A DNA stretch of 64,000 bases. Source: Ascaris suum. Taxonomy: Eukaryota > Nematoda > Chromadorea > Rhabditida > Ascarididae. The stretch covers positions 13,035,358 through 13,099,357 of the forward strand of contig CM024171.1 of the NCBI GenBank assembly GCA_013433145.1. Direction: 5' to 3'. Positions 52,871 through 64,000 of this stretch are shown here, in pieces. Numbering within the stretch: the first letter of the stretch is position 1; each line of letters opens with the position of its first letter. The notes beneath the pieces are model-generated. The model did not search any database. It worked only from the letters and a program-made list of their open reading frames with translations, and was not told where the DNA came from. A program made the position numbers and the translations under genes.

Positions 52871-55800
52871 CTACCAAACTTCTGCTGCAGGCTTTATTCG
52901 AAATGAACATTCGTACACTGTATTTGGTCTTGCATTGACATACTCATGTTCATAGTAAGAACCGCGTAGTTCTAGTCGAGGAATACAACGAGCAAGTTGC
53001 TTGAGGCTAGTTTCGAGTTGCTCGCAACCTGCACTAATATTATTGCTTGCGATGGAGCTCATCCTGTTGATAAAAACATTAATAATGCTTGTGAGGATGC
53101 AAGTATCAGTGGTGAGGAACCCGGTCGGAATCGGAATCGTTCACTTTTAATGAATCCTATTCTTAGAATCAGCGGTGTAGGAGAGCGCATGGCAAATTCT
53201 GAGATCCATTTAAGCTTTAAAAAAATGGCCGCTTCAGATTTAGGACCTACTGTGGATATGGGTCACACCGTTCCGCGGTAGTTCAGTTGAATATTTCTTT
53301 CGTCGTGATGAAACGTCATGGATCATTAACAAAATTAGCTGCATTCTTGCGCATACGTTGATGTGTTCAGATCCGTTGACTCTATTCCTTAGATCGATAT
53401 GACAACAGGAGATTTCTTGGATTGTTCTGAGGTGTGAGAGGGGTGCCATTGTGCGATCAGTTTGCAACAAGTTGGTGAAGTGGTTATTGAGGCGATGAAA
53501 TATTTACTGTCCACTGTTGCGTTATTTATGAACAGGATAGAAGTCAGATCACGATGTGACGTTTTAACCGTGAGCGAAGAATTTTTCTCACTCGCCGTTT
53601 TTGATAAAGGTTGGAAGGAGGGAGAGATTAGAGGACTAGGGTTTTGAATCACTGCTGCTTTAACGAATTGAATGGGATCGAAATGCGGCGTCGGAGTTTT
53701 TAAACATTGGTCAGCATGCAAGTTTCCTTTTTACGACGGGATAGTTTTCAATAGGACTATATCTTAAGGACGGAATGTTCCAGAAGGAAGGACTCAGTAG
53801 TTCAAAGTGTTTGACATAACCTTTGTTCGGCGATTGTGGTGATATAAGAATCGAAGAAAAGTTACAATTTTGATGAATGTACTGCTTATGTTTCTCAAAA
53901 ATTATCCCTGTCTTCTTAACTGGTTACATGGAGTCTAAAACTTGGTCGATTGCGATTGCTCACATTCATCTCGCAATCCGTATCTTTTTTCTTCTATGAT
54001 TTCAGTGCTCTTTCGGGTACTGTTCACTGCTGGCAGAGGTACGTCTCGTATTGGCCAGCTAGTCTTGCATCCCACCCATTTTGTCTCGTTGCGCTGTGCT
54101 GTGCATAATTAAATTCACAACACTGCACTCTTTGATCACATCGTTTGTGTTGTGATCCACAAACAATACCGATGTTGTGCAGTATATGCGGTAATATTGT
54201 TGAGCAGAAGATTCGCGCTTACGGCTTTTCTGACCTTTGTAAGGGAATATCTCTGATGGAATTCAGTGCAAATCTTTTCGCTGAAATTTCTGGTGAAAGT
54301 CGTGTTGAATATTTGCCGTTTGCTTAGGAATGTTCATCCAATCCTTTGGTTTCTATTTCCTCCACGTGACCACCTCCTCGATGTTTCCGCTGCTCATCTT
54401 ATCGTGTTTACTGCGTTTCTCAACTGTTGTTTCTGGCTCGAGCATGCTGCGTTCTTTGTGAGGTTTTGTAATGATTAAAGCGTTGTTAGCAGAGTTTCAT
54501 TCAGGAAAACTGAAATGTAATAGTGGTTGTCCGTTAATGTTGGTCACATTATTTCGTCGATTCCGAAGCAACGACCAAAGGTAGCTAGCTCAGTGTGACA
54601 GTATACTCCGCCTTGCCGAACTCAACACATTTGTGCTGAAATGCTACTGAATTTTAGCATAGCATGTGAAGTACTTTGTTTAGTCGTTCTGAAAGGGAAG
54701 GGCTTCTGCTTCACTCATCTCATTCTTTACCTACAGTCGCTGTTGAATCTAACGTCCTCTTCGGTCAGAGAGGTGAGGAACCTATGATTCATCAGAAAGA
54801 GGAGTGCGGTAGCAGGTCATCGTTTGCTTTACATGTCAAAGAAATTCACTAATAGCAGTTACTTTGAAGTAACGGAGTGGTTCTTCTGTGTGAACCGCAA
54901 AGCTTTTACAGGCCATAATTTCAGCTATTGACGAGATAGCTAAGAAGTTGGCGCGAAGTTCGACTGGAACTCATTTGCCTGTTCGTGCCACTAAGAACTC
55001 GAGCTGCAGTCATCCATGTCGTGGACTGCGGGATGAATGCTGGAGAAAATCAAGTGTTCAAATCGTTCATAAGCCACGTAAGGGCGTCATGCACTTCCAC
55101 CAGCGCATCGTCGAGGTATAACTTCGCTCTATAATTTGTCATCTTCTCATAGGCGAGCTTACTATTTTCCAGCAACTCCAGAGATGATGGTCACAAGTCG
55201 CTATTAGATTCCAGATTAAAGCAACTCACTCTGTTTGAAAAAAAAAAAACTTAGAAATAATTTTTCTCCGATGATCTGCAGTTCCTCAGTTTTTAGCTGA
55301 GGGTACCTGTAGGACTGAAGTTTTTAGAGAGAGAGAGAGAAAGAGAGGCGGGAGGGGATACTGAATTTGAGAAGAGGGCTTCTTCGAATATGTGCACTTC
55401 CTGTGCTGTATCAGTACCATGTGTTGCTCTTTTCATTGTTGCTTCATGTAGATATTCTTGCGTACTGACTGCAAATTTTGCTCTCACCACTTATCTAGAC
55501 TGCTTGCCTGTACCTCCATCACCATTTATTATTGGTTTCAGTGCGGCATATTTGTCGTCGAGTATTGCGCGGATGCAACACCTTCTCTTTGAACTGCAGT
55601 TAGACCCAATTATCTGCAGCGCCGTTAGAGGGTTTCGGTTTCGGTTTGATCGTGGTCTTTTAATTAGTTTTGTGTGAAAATGAGCGTAAAATCCTATTCC
55701 AGTATTCCTAAGTCAGCGCTCTCATCTCGCTTTTCAATTTAGAAATGTATTAAATAGATAAGTGAAGTTCTGAAAGGCAGTCCCACACAGAACCTTTGAG

Positions 55801-57740
55801 GTATGGCCTACGCATCCGGTTTGGCTAGATCTAATTACAGATAGATGGGTCTCTGGCTCATGTTTCAAATGTACCAGTTTCCCAAATTCTTTTTGAGGTG
55901 AGTAATCGACGATGGCAGGGATGGGTGGACGAGAGGGGAGGGCCGTTAAAATTAACTGAGGTCTACATCTATGGAAAATTTTGAATCGGAATTTCATAAT
56001 GCTATTAGGAGCAAAAGTCACACTTGTGAGACCACCACAATTTCAGTAGTATGCAATTCTTGCTGGCTAAGACGGCTTGATCCTTTCTGTGGTAAGTTAT
56101 TGTGCTAATATTAGAAGGTAACAAAGCGTTATGACTACAGAAGCCGAGCAGCGGATCCTGAGATGAGGAGTAACCTCACCCTTTGTCAGACTGTCAAATC
56201 TCTTATGCCTGGATGTAGATCACCACAACTAGTCGTCCTGAATGTTGCAGGATCGGCCGGAAAAAGTACCTCGTCAGCACAGTGTAGTCGGCTCTTCCGA
56301 GAAGCTAATCGCTCTACTGAAACGAGCTGTTGCGGTGGTACGACTGCTACGATGCTCTTCCTGCCAAATAGGTGCGTTAGTTGATTGGCGGTTGTTTTGC
56401 GTTTTGCGAGTGATTTCTTACGTGACGACGCATTTGAGCCGTTAGATGCTCTTGTCCCGCTCTTACGATTATCGCAGCTGACTTGTTGCGGCGTTTCGTT
56501 AACCTGAAACAGAGCATGAACGTCGCCGTCCAGGAGGCCATGATGCCATGATGCCATGATGCCAAGCTCTACAGAAATACGATGAGCATTAAATGTTAGA
56601 AGTGGAAGACATTTCTCATGTATATAACTAAGAACTTTGTCGGCAGAACACAGCAGCAGAGAAGTAACCAAATTTTTCCTTGCTCTTTTCGATTCACTAA
56701 CGGTATTGCAGAAGGGGACAATTGAAAAGGGAAAAAGAAAGCACGTGGGCTAGGAATAGAGGTCTTATACTGCATTCGGCTCGCCACTTAGTCGTATGCA
56801 GCACTTTTTTCGCTGTGGGGTTTTCTTCCTTATCTATGCTGTTATGCGAGATTCGAATCTGCACTAAGTAGTTATTTCTTATTATCGATGTACTACCAGC
56901 TTCCTAGTTATTCACCCTATCAGCTCAACGTCATAATCTGTTTTCGTTATTTCTGTGCGTTTCACAAGCCCGAAACTTCCCCACTTACTGCAGCGGAGGG
57001 AAGGAGAAAAAGAAAGATGTTATTCAAGAAAACGATGAAACGCATGAAAAGGGACACGAACTTGCCTACAGAGACAGCTAAAACGATGAAAAATAAAGGA
57101 AGGATTAGGACAGAGTAGTGGAAGAAGACCTCAGAAATCACAGATATAAATAAAAACAACATTCTCTCATGCGGATGTCGGGATGGAGAAGACGAAATGG
57201 TGATGACCAATGGTTACCTGCTTAAAGTTTGTCATTGGGTGCGTTTTTAAATGGTGATAAATTGTTCGTGACAGTAGCAACAGAAAGTGAAAGAATAGCA
57301 CTGCTGAATAATTTTATCGGTAATGCAGATGTATGTGGAAAACCCATTAGCGCTTTTCAGACGAATTGCAAGTGTGATCACGTTGACAGCGGAATGAGGG
57401 ATGTATTTCGAAACGTGGAAATAAGCGAAACCAGAGGAGACTTCTTGAATTAGAAGACGATCTCGACAGTCATCGTGGGGCGGAATCTCGGCACTTGGAA
57501 CACAGCTCAAAACTCAAGGAATCTCTAAGATTTAAAGCACTGAAACGGAACCAACACTTACAGAGCTTATATTTGCCCTTTGCTTATGTATCTTAATCAT
57601 ATCGCCACGTTCGGCGTAATTGTCGATTTGAAGCTGTTCTTGATATGTGTGGCATTCTCTGCTTCGCGGCTTCTTAACTGTTCTCATACTAGTGTTTAAC
57701 GGAGTTTTGCTCGCCGTCTTCTTTTGGCGTTCATTGATTC
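52871..57740 (-). CDS. Unrecognised minus-strand gene, at least eight exons (5' incomplete)
   Basis: I do not recognise this protein. Eight minus-strand segments join with matching phases: 57562-57740, 56270-56503, 55794-55955, 55514-55613, 55307-55468, 54863-54963, 54731-54756 and 52871-53063. They encode roughly 385 aa ending at TAG. Strong sites include donor TCT|GTAAGT after the first, acceptor CTCTGTTTCAG before the second, ATTTGCAG before the fifth and TTATCAACAG before the last; the 26-base exon is the weakest. The first half is rich in Ser, Lys and Arg ([46 protein letters not shown]), suggesting disordered, phosphorylatable, possibly nuclear sequence. Later parts look more ordered ([35 protein letters not shown]). 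The end is [20 protein letters not shown] and [17 protein letters not shown]. The first exon enters in phase 1, so coding sequence lies further upstream; I could not find it. Confidence 0.5.
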
Positions 57741-60700
57741 CTGGCAACAATTCGTTTGTATTGCTCGGGATTTATTCATCGCTAACTTTCTTTTGAAAAT
57801 ATTTTAGGTGATTTGTATAGTAGAAGTGCCGTTCTATGTGTCAAAAATGCTAGAAAACGTTTTTTGTAAAAGTAAAGCCACAATTCCTGAACAGTTGTCA
57901 CAAAAACCGTAACGACACAGCATATCATTGCTGTTAAAAGTTAAAGAATAAATGGTGAAATTTTTCTTCTGCATTGTTTATGAGAATTTCTTCTCGAATA
58001 TGTATTTCGTTTGTAATATATGTAACGTTAACTGTTTCAACGAATATGACGCGCGTATAATTTATGTCCTACGTGGAAATTCGTCATATGGGACACTCAT
58101 AAAATACACGAATACGGTTATTTCTAGGTGGAATAGTGTCATTAATCATAGTGTACTCTTACAAAATAGAATCTGCAAGTATAGAACATCGGCCACTAAA
58201 AAGAAATTGCAATGGCTTTGTGTCTTCTCGAAGAGGTGCGGAAGGTAAAGCTGCACCCTATAGAATCCGACTTTTTTGAATTTTTCGAGAGGTTGCTTCA
58301 CAGATTGTTAACTGAAAGTTTTATATAATTTTTGCATGAAATCTACTCGATTGATCGTGGCTCGAAAGGAACAGATTTGTTTTGTTTGGCAAAAATTATA
58401 TTTCATTTAATATTCAAAAATGATGATCTCATCACTGGGTAGTATCTACTATGGCATGTGCATCGTCCATTTCAGCGTGCAATAATACGCTCTTCACTAA
58501 TGTTCCCTTCCACAAAAAACTAGTTTTTCGTTGAGCATTAAACAATTCGTTGATTGATTAAGACGACGTGTGTTAATGGATATTACTTGTTTGCTTTTGC
58601 GCGATCATCGACACAGTTGGTTGACTGCTGCTTTAATTACAGCACGAAAACAAGTAGGTAGGGCACAGGATGTTTTGTAATATGTGTGCGCTTTGCAACG
58701 TCAACACAACTCCACATAGATGAATGTTAGGGGGAAATGCACAAAACTCTGCTCAATGCATGCCTTCGACTTTGCCCACTTCAAGAGATCGCGTGTTATT
58801 CTCGCACCTCATCGCATTTGATGTATAAGAATATTAATCCAAATTGATGCATAAATGCACGTGTATATATCACTGGCTAGTGTTTATCATAGCATTTGCA
58901 CGTTTATCACATGCGCACTACGAATATGACCATCGCTATAACCATTAACAGCGAGCGAAACGTGTAAGGTTTATGGCCTTTTTATGGTATATGTATGGTT
59001 TATAATCAGTCGGAATGAATCTTTAGAATCACGCCGGTTGTGCCATGGGAATTTTCCAGGATGTCTTGAAAGTCACAAAAGAAAGTGATCACTCAGAACA
59101 GTGTTAGGCTTAGAAATTGTGTGAATCATACGAGCTAATATAGTCTGGACAAACTTATCGTATGTGCGCACTCCGGACATGACCATCGCCGTAACATGCC
59201 TTTTGCACGAAAATAGGGAAAGCGTGCCTTCCAGCATCAGGGAAGTTATCACGTTTTATGACTAATGACTGCCACTTTTGCTACTTTTCTTTATAATTTC
59301 AGCTCATTCGTTTCTCACAGGATAGAGGAAGCATTCTATAGGTGAACTGAGTGAAGAAAATAGCTCTACAAACCAGGTGCTCTAGTGAGCCATGTAGTAG
59401 TCGAATCTGCCGTGTGATTCTTGCGCACCTTCGCAAATAGTTTATGAATGCGTTGAGTAGCAGTTTCACTTGCCCGTCTTCTTGGTCGTATCATCGCTTG
59501 CTGAGTTGATAAAGATGTCATCACTGAGACAGAAAGCTGCAGTGAGCATTTCTCAAGACTTTTTTGAGTCTAAATGAATTTCTTTTTTGAGCACAACGCA
59601 TTATTGGAGGAATACGCGCAGGTTTAAGGACGAGTAGAATGTTTATTTGCGTTTCACTCGATATTACTATCATTTATCATTTTGTTACTTACCATTCGTT
59701 CATTAGCACAATTTAACTTATAGTTGAAAACTTTAGCAAGAAACTACAACGCGAGTGAAAACGAATGTGATGAGGCTAGCATGAGCTGAGTTTGTGCGAT
59801 TTCATTGATTAAACGAACCACTTCAACAAACTCCACCGTAAAGAAGTAGATGCAATAATGCGTTCGTATTTTTTACAGGGCAATTTTTCGCAAACGACTG
59901 ACTGTTGATGCGCTTTTGCTAATGTACTCTCATAAAGCACATTCCGGAAGCGTTAACTAACATGTAACGTGTGCACGTGTGTCTCTTTCCGGAAATTGCA
60001 ACTGAAACTGCGTAAAACACTTTGTTGCGTAGAATGCACTGTTAAAGCAAACTAATATGAAGTCTGAGAGGGCAATCCATCAAATTCGCCGAGAGTTTTG
60101 GACGTCTAAAATAGCTGAAAAGTTTGCATAGATTGTGCAGCGGTCAGGTTTTCATTTCACCTTAAGCGAGCTATATGGAAACGAATCTTCCGTCAAAAAT
60201 TTGCTCGAGTGGCCACATCAGCATAGAAGTGGACACTGTGCCTCGAGAGAATCAAAGGTCGTTTTCGAAGTCCGCACGACGAGAAGCGAAAATACTAGTC
60301 GCCTCCAAATAGACGTCCTGATTTGGGCTGATAAGCTCGCTACTAACGAACGACTACGAATGAAGTTCGAGCACTAAGGCCGCCACCATTATTCTATGTT
60401 TCGATATCGCTGTCGCATTTTGACGAGAAACAACATCGATCCTAACAGCGAAATCGAAGAAGAAAAAGTAAAGCAAGGCCATTTCGAAATAAAATCTTGT
60501 TTCGATATACATTTTGTCCTCCGTTTATTTTCGCCTCCGACAGTATTTCGCTTCCGATAAATTCACGTGACACTATCAGTAATGCATTTTTTTTTCCACT
60601 GTAGCTACTATAATGTGCTGTTCATGGGAATGAATAATTAAATCATTGCTGCAGGCTGATTTAAGATGGTCCGCATGCGGATTATCAACGTATACCTCAT

Positions 60701-62137
60701 GGGAACAACATCGAGCGGTCTTTTAGACGCTAAAAAGTGCTAAGAGGCATTAGAACCTCAAGTCGATTTTTGATGCATCAGTTAGGTATTAAAGAAGGCA
60801 AAATAAGAACTGGAAATAAAGATCAGCATAACTGAAAAAGATCACGATATCCACGCTATATTCAAGGATTACTCTGAGAAGGATATAGGGAAAGAGATGA
60901 GTTCTCTTTGGACTGCTCTTTTCGGTCAACAAACACGAAACAGACAATCAAACACAAAATAACAATCCGCCAGAAAAACGTTTAACGTTTTACAAAAAAA
61001 CTGCCAGGAATGTGGAGGCAAAAACATTTCGAACGCAAGAGTTCCACGCGATACTACAGAATCACAACAAATTTTCTCCTCAGGATGCTCTTTTCTCGCT
61101 TTTCTCCCGTATCGATGATAACGACGAAACCATCAATCGCTTCATCAGCACATGAGGTATAAAACGCGTAGTTGGCTGCAGTACTATAGGAGAGCGAAAG
61201 CCTTGCAGTCTCCTATTTTTTGCACAATTTACCTCCTTTTTTTTTCATCCTCCAGCTATGTAACCCTCAATCGGTTTTTTGCGTCATCATCCAATTTCCT
61301 TTCCCTTCCTTTTCCAGGTTTTTTCTAATTTTTGCGTGAAATGTGGAAAGACCGAGCGTTCCCCCTCAGTTTTTGGTGTGCGTAAGAGCAAAGGAGCTGT
61401 CCATTATCCATCCAAGTTATGCACTGAATGACTTCGTCCATGTCACGGAATTTGCACTGTCGCAGTTCGTGCTGAATTGCCAAGAGTTCATTTTCATTTA
61501 CAGTAGCAATTCATATACGTTGTACCAACCATAAACTCTACCCAGTAATAACTTCGAGTTGCCGAGTGAGAAGAGCCGACGATGACAGAGAGCGCCAAAC
61601 TCAAGAGAGGCGAAGAAGGTAAACTTTTGTCAAGGTGAGGTGTATGCTATTGTTGACAGTCGCATTGCAAACTTCATTGGGCACAATGCCCTCATGTTGC
61701 ACCATTTCACTTGTACAGCATTATGCAAATATGGCTTAAAGGAAACAAGCTGCACCAGTGTTTATTGATCGGCTTTAGGGTCATTTCTTTCATCGTTAAC
61801 GGATTCTCACTAACGGCTCGCGACTAATGACTGTCATCTCAGCGCAGGCTAAAGCTCCTCTGCAATGCTCGCTGCTGTTTATTTCGTGAAAAAGCTAGAC
61901 ATCATACCGCTCACTGTGCCGCTGTTAAAGTGAATGTCGAATGTTCCAACGAACAGAATCCATCCAATTTTGTAAATTCGTTCACCTATGTTTGCACATG
62001 CGAGCATGCGTTTTTCCATGTTATGGCGGCAACCGACTGACAGAAATTCACTACTGACGTCGTTTTTCTCGATTATAACGGTAATTCCGTATATAATAAA
62101 TGCCTTTGGTCAATAACCGTTTCAGAATTGAATTGTT
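57741..62137. other. Region with scattered protein-like ORFs but no gene called
   Basis: Upstream exons of the minus-strand unknown gene may lie here; a minus-strand stretch at about 58435-58570 (FNAQRKTSFLWKGTLVKS) is a candidate. On the plus strand an open frame at about 60907-61140 (with FYKKTARNVEAKTFRTQEF and DALFSLFSRIDDN) and ORFs at 60135-60377 and 61343-61534 look partly protein-like but have no recognised domain. Two similar ~35-base blocks occur near 58910 and 59160. Confidence 0.35.
58905..59200. repeat. Pair of short direct repeats
   Basis: The block with ATGCGCACTACGAATATGAC then CATCGCTATAAC (about 58911-58946) is repeated imperfectly as GTGCGCACTCCGGACATGAC then CATCGCCGTAAC (about 59164-59200), some 250 bases apart. 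It may be a duplicated segment or two copies of a short interspersed repeat. Confidence 0.5.
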
Positions 62138-62341
62138 TTGATCGAATTTGGCTTAGAATCGAATGCTTCCAGCCATCGTCGTCAAAATGTCGGAAGACTC
62201 AGAACTACACGTGTGCCAAATTTTTTCCCATATTGCTATGGTCAGAGCAAGACACGCTACGCTGGAGCATTTACAATTTGGAAATGTGCTCCGAGCATAA
62301 TCGTTATAAAGGTGAAAATTAATGTGGAAAAGAGTGTTTAA
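62138..62341 (+). pseudogene. Tc1/mariner-type transposase relic
   Basis: The reading contains ESNASSHRRQNVGRLRT followed by RVPNFFPYCYGQSKT and AFTIWK. This is the layout of the second catalytic block of Tc1/mariner transposases, in which a D.A.SHR motif is followed by a short spacer, a P.F.P..W...SPDLNPLDY..W block and an N(V/D)..L tail. The fragment is decayed: the expected Asp of the QDNAPSH motif is replaced, the SPDLNPLD block has diverged to KTRYAGA, and stops follow at 62339. No N-terminal DNA-binding part or inverted repeats were found. It is probably a truncated fossil copy. Confidence 0.5.
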
Positions 62342-62608
62342 AGATCGAAGCAGCGCTCTTTCCATGGCGAGCAATGAGAGATGCGAGAATATTGGTGGCT
62401 TTGATAAATCTCATAACTTGTGAAGGATAGTAAAAAATTGGTTGTCTCACTGCCGTTGTTCGTTCGAAATTATTCACCCTGGCTTCTTTTTTTTTTGTAT
62501 ATCAAAATGCGAGAATTTCAATTTTGGCACTCTCTTCTGCCCCTGAAGATGCGACTCTTTTAATTTATTTTCTTTGATACCATTGTTTACGGCTAGCAAG
62601 CGCCATCT

Positions 62609-64000
62609 GTGATAGTGCAGATATCTGGTTTAGCCAACTATTTGGTCAGCGTATTTGTTCGAAGCCATCCTTACCGAGTCCTGTGCGCCTTAATCAATGC
62701 TTCTCTAATAGGGAAAACACTTAACGACTTCACTCTTTTGTTGATTATTATAAGCGAAAAATTAATTTGTGTTGCAGAGCCATCGATTTACGCGGACAAT
62801 TGTGTACCAATTTCGTGTTCTATATAAGTAATTCTTTTTCCGTTTGTGGTGATGCAGCCATCCTGGTCATCAAGAATAGTCCATTCATCTCTCGTAACTC
62901 ACTGTCTCACTCCAGACACAGAAGCTCTGACTGCCTCCTTCTTTAAGCTATTCAAAACGCTCCACTCATATTCATCCAGCGGTCTCTTCTTCGCCCCATA
63001 AAGGATCATGAATTATTCGCCGGTTATCTCGATATATTGACTCTTCCAAACGAAGAAATCTTGTAGAGAGGGACAACTATTTAGACATAACCTTTTGGTC
63101 AAGTGTGCTGGCAACTTGGACGTGCCGATCCTTCTTGCACATTAAATCATTTTCCCATCAATGTTCTTTGATTTACCTCCACTGTCCCTTCCTCCGTAAA
63201 CAAGAGAAGACCCCTTTTATTAAACGACAAAATTCCTTCAGGCGATTATCGAGTGGCTATGACCGGCTATGACATTCTCGGCTTGCCCATCTGTTGAGAG
63301 GACTGCTATAGTGCTTCTGTGAACACGGTTCGGGCTATGATCCAGGTATGGTTTTATAAAGCCTTGTTGATCGCCGTGTGCTCTAACCACATACGACTAA
63401 AAGCTTCGTACTGCAGTTAGACGCTGTTGGAGACGAAGAAAATTGAGAGGAGGGTCCAACCATAAAAAAGGTTCAAAACAAGCCTGTTTGGCTGCAGGGT
63501 TCCCTACGAGAATTACTTAGCCAGATTTGCCAACATCATAAAATTCTGTTCCTATGTTAACGAGGAGGAACTTAACTCAAGCGAGGATTGCGGACCTCCA
63601 ATAACGTCATTAGCTTGCATCCACTTTTTTGGTGCCTTTTTACTTGTGCATATGCAGCCGATAGCAACGGTCCGGATCGTGACCCGCCTTCCGCTATCAT
63701 CGGTTCCATTTTTGCATTTATAGGTTATGCTGATATCATTGATTCCGACGTCAGTAAACAACTCAAATCTCTTCCTTGCCGTAAAAGCACATCTCTTGAT
63801 GATGTGCCCTACCTCCTCCTCAGAAGAACCACAAAACCTTTCCAGCCCCACTTTATCATTTATCCTTCGACCGCACCTTACTGGCTCAGTTTCTGCGTTG
63901 TGGAAAAAAGTGATTTTCCGACCCATACATAAGAAGGGATCCAGTATAAAACCCCAGGCCTGTCAAACCATATACACAATTGGCTTTCTCAGATCGATAG
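62609..64000 (+). mobile_element. Decayed CR1/L2-like non-LTR retrotransposon (runs off window end)
   Basis: Two pieces of a LINE ORF2 are visible in order. At 62609-62870 the readings LINASLIGKTLNDFTLLL, EKLICVAEPSIYADN and, in another frame, GDAAILVIKNSPF correspond to the endonuclease motifs usually seen as INARSL..K, D.I.ITETWL and GGGVAILVK. At 63588-63932, LKSLPCRKSTSLDDVPYLLL matches the start of the reverse transcriptase (L...KS.GPDGIP..LL). At 63922 the frame changes and PIHKKGSS continues the RT pattern (..PI.KKG..), up to the end. Frame changes and stops show the copy is dead. The catalytic YADD region lies beyond the window, if present. An ORF on the other strand (63552-63926) is the antisense shadow. 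Confidence 0.6.

Noticed and set aside
55063..55190. Minus-strand frame reading [14 protein letters not shown] as a further exon of the unknown gene
   Set aside because: No acceptor fits the required phase 1 entry; an in-frame TGA precedes it and the flanking exons already join in phase without it.
63552..63926. 124-codon minus-strand ORF with a C...EE..GHII..C pattern like a retroelement zinc knuckle
   Set aside because: The plus strand of the same stretch reads reverse-transcriptase motifs in the order expected for a LINE, so the minus ORF is its shadow.

Overview
The window is animal nuclear DNA, most likely from a nematode. Three conserved genes are broken into many short exons with GT..AG introns. 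Their closest-looking relatives are nematode or general metazoan families: a nematode-style Cys-loop acetylcholine-receptor subunit, an SRSF1/RSP-3 splicing factor and an LRRC47-like protein. There are no operons of bacterial type, no ribosome binding sites and no CRISPR arrays. Introns are AT-rich and carry long (TA)n tracts and many 8-14 base poly(C)/poly(G) runs. I could not identify the species.

Layout. 1-522: TTTA/TTTAA low-complexity DNA ending in an intron. 523-1488 (+): last exon of a Merlin (ISXO2/IS1016-like) transposase-derived gene that still has its zinc-ribbon cysteines and D, D, E residues. 1489-3685: less AT-rich DNA with nothing recognisable. 3686-14025 (-): LRRC47-like gene, rebuilt as nine exons in phase, about 493 aa. 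14026-19982: AT-rich intergenic DNA. 19983-23893 (-): SRSF1/RSP-3-like SR protein, four exons, 242 aa. 25892-28184 (+): an unrecognised multi-exon gene, divergent from the SRSF1 gene and convergent with the next one. 29113-43766 (-): a complete acetylcholine-receptor-like Cys-loop channel subunit, twelve exons, 543 aa.

From about 44 kb onward the DNA looks less AT-rich and the ORFs are mostly weak. I find one unrecognised minus-strand gene there (at least 52871-57740), supported by phase-consistent splice junctions. The right end holds two decayed mobile-element relics on the plus strand: a Tc1/mariner-type transposase fragment near 62.14-62.34 kb, and a CR1/L2-like non-LTR retrotransposon (endonuclease remnants, then reverse transcriptase) that runs off the window end.

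The recognised genes are not a functional cluster. They cover splicing (SRSF1), a cytoplasmic LRR/B3-B4 protein of the LRRC47 type and a neuronal or muscle ion channel. LRRC47 and SRSF1 each have a clear splice acceptor just upstream of the start codon, which suits spliced-leader trans-splicing or a 5'UTR intron. Exon models were made by eye from splice motifs, reading phase and family resemblance; no alignment or transcript data were available.
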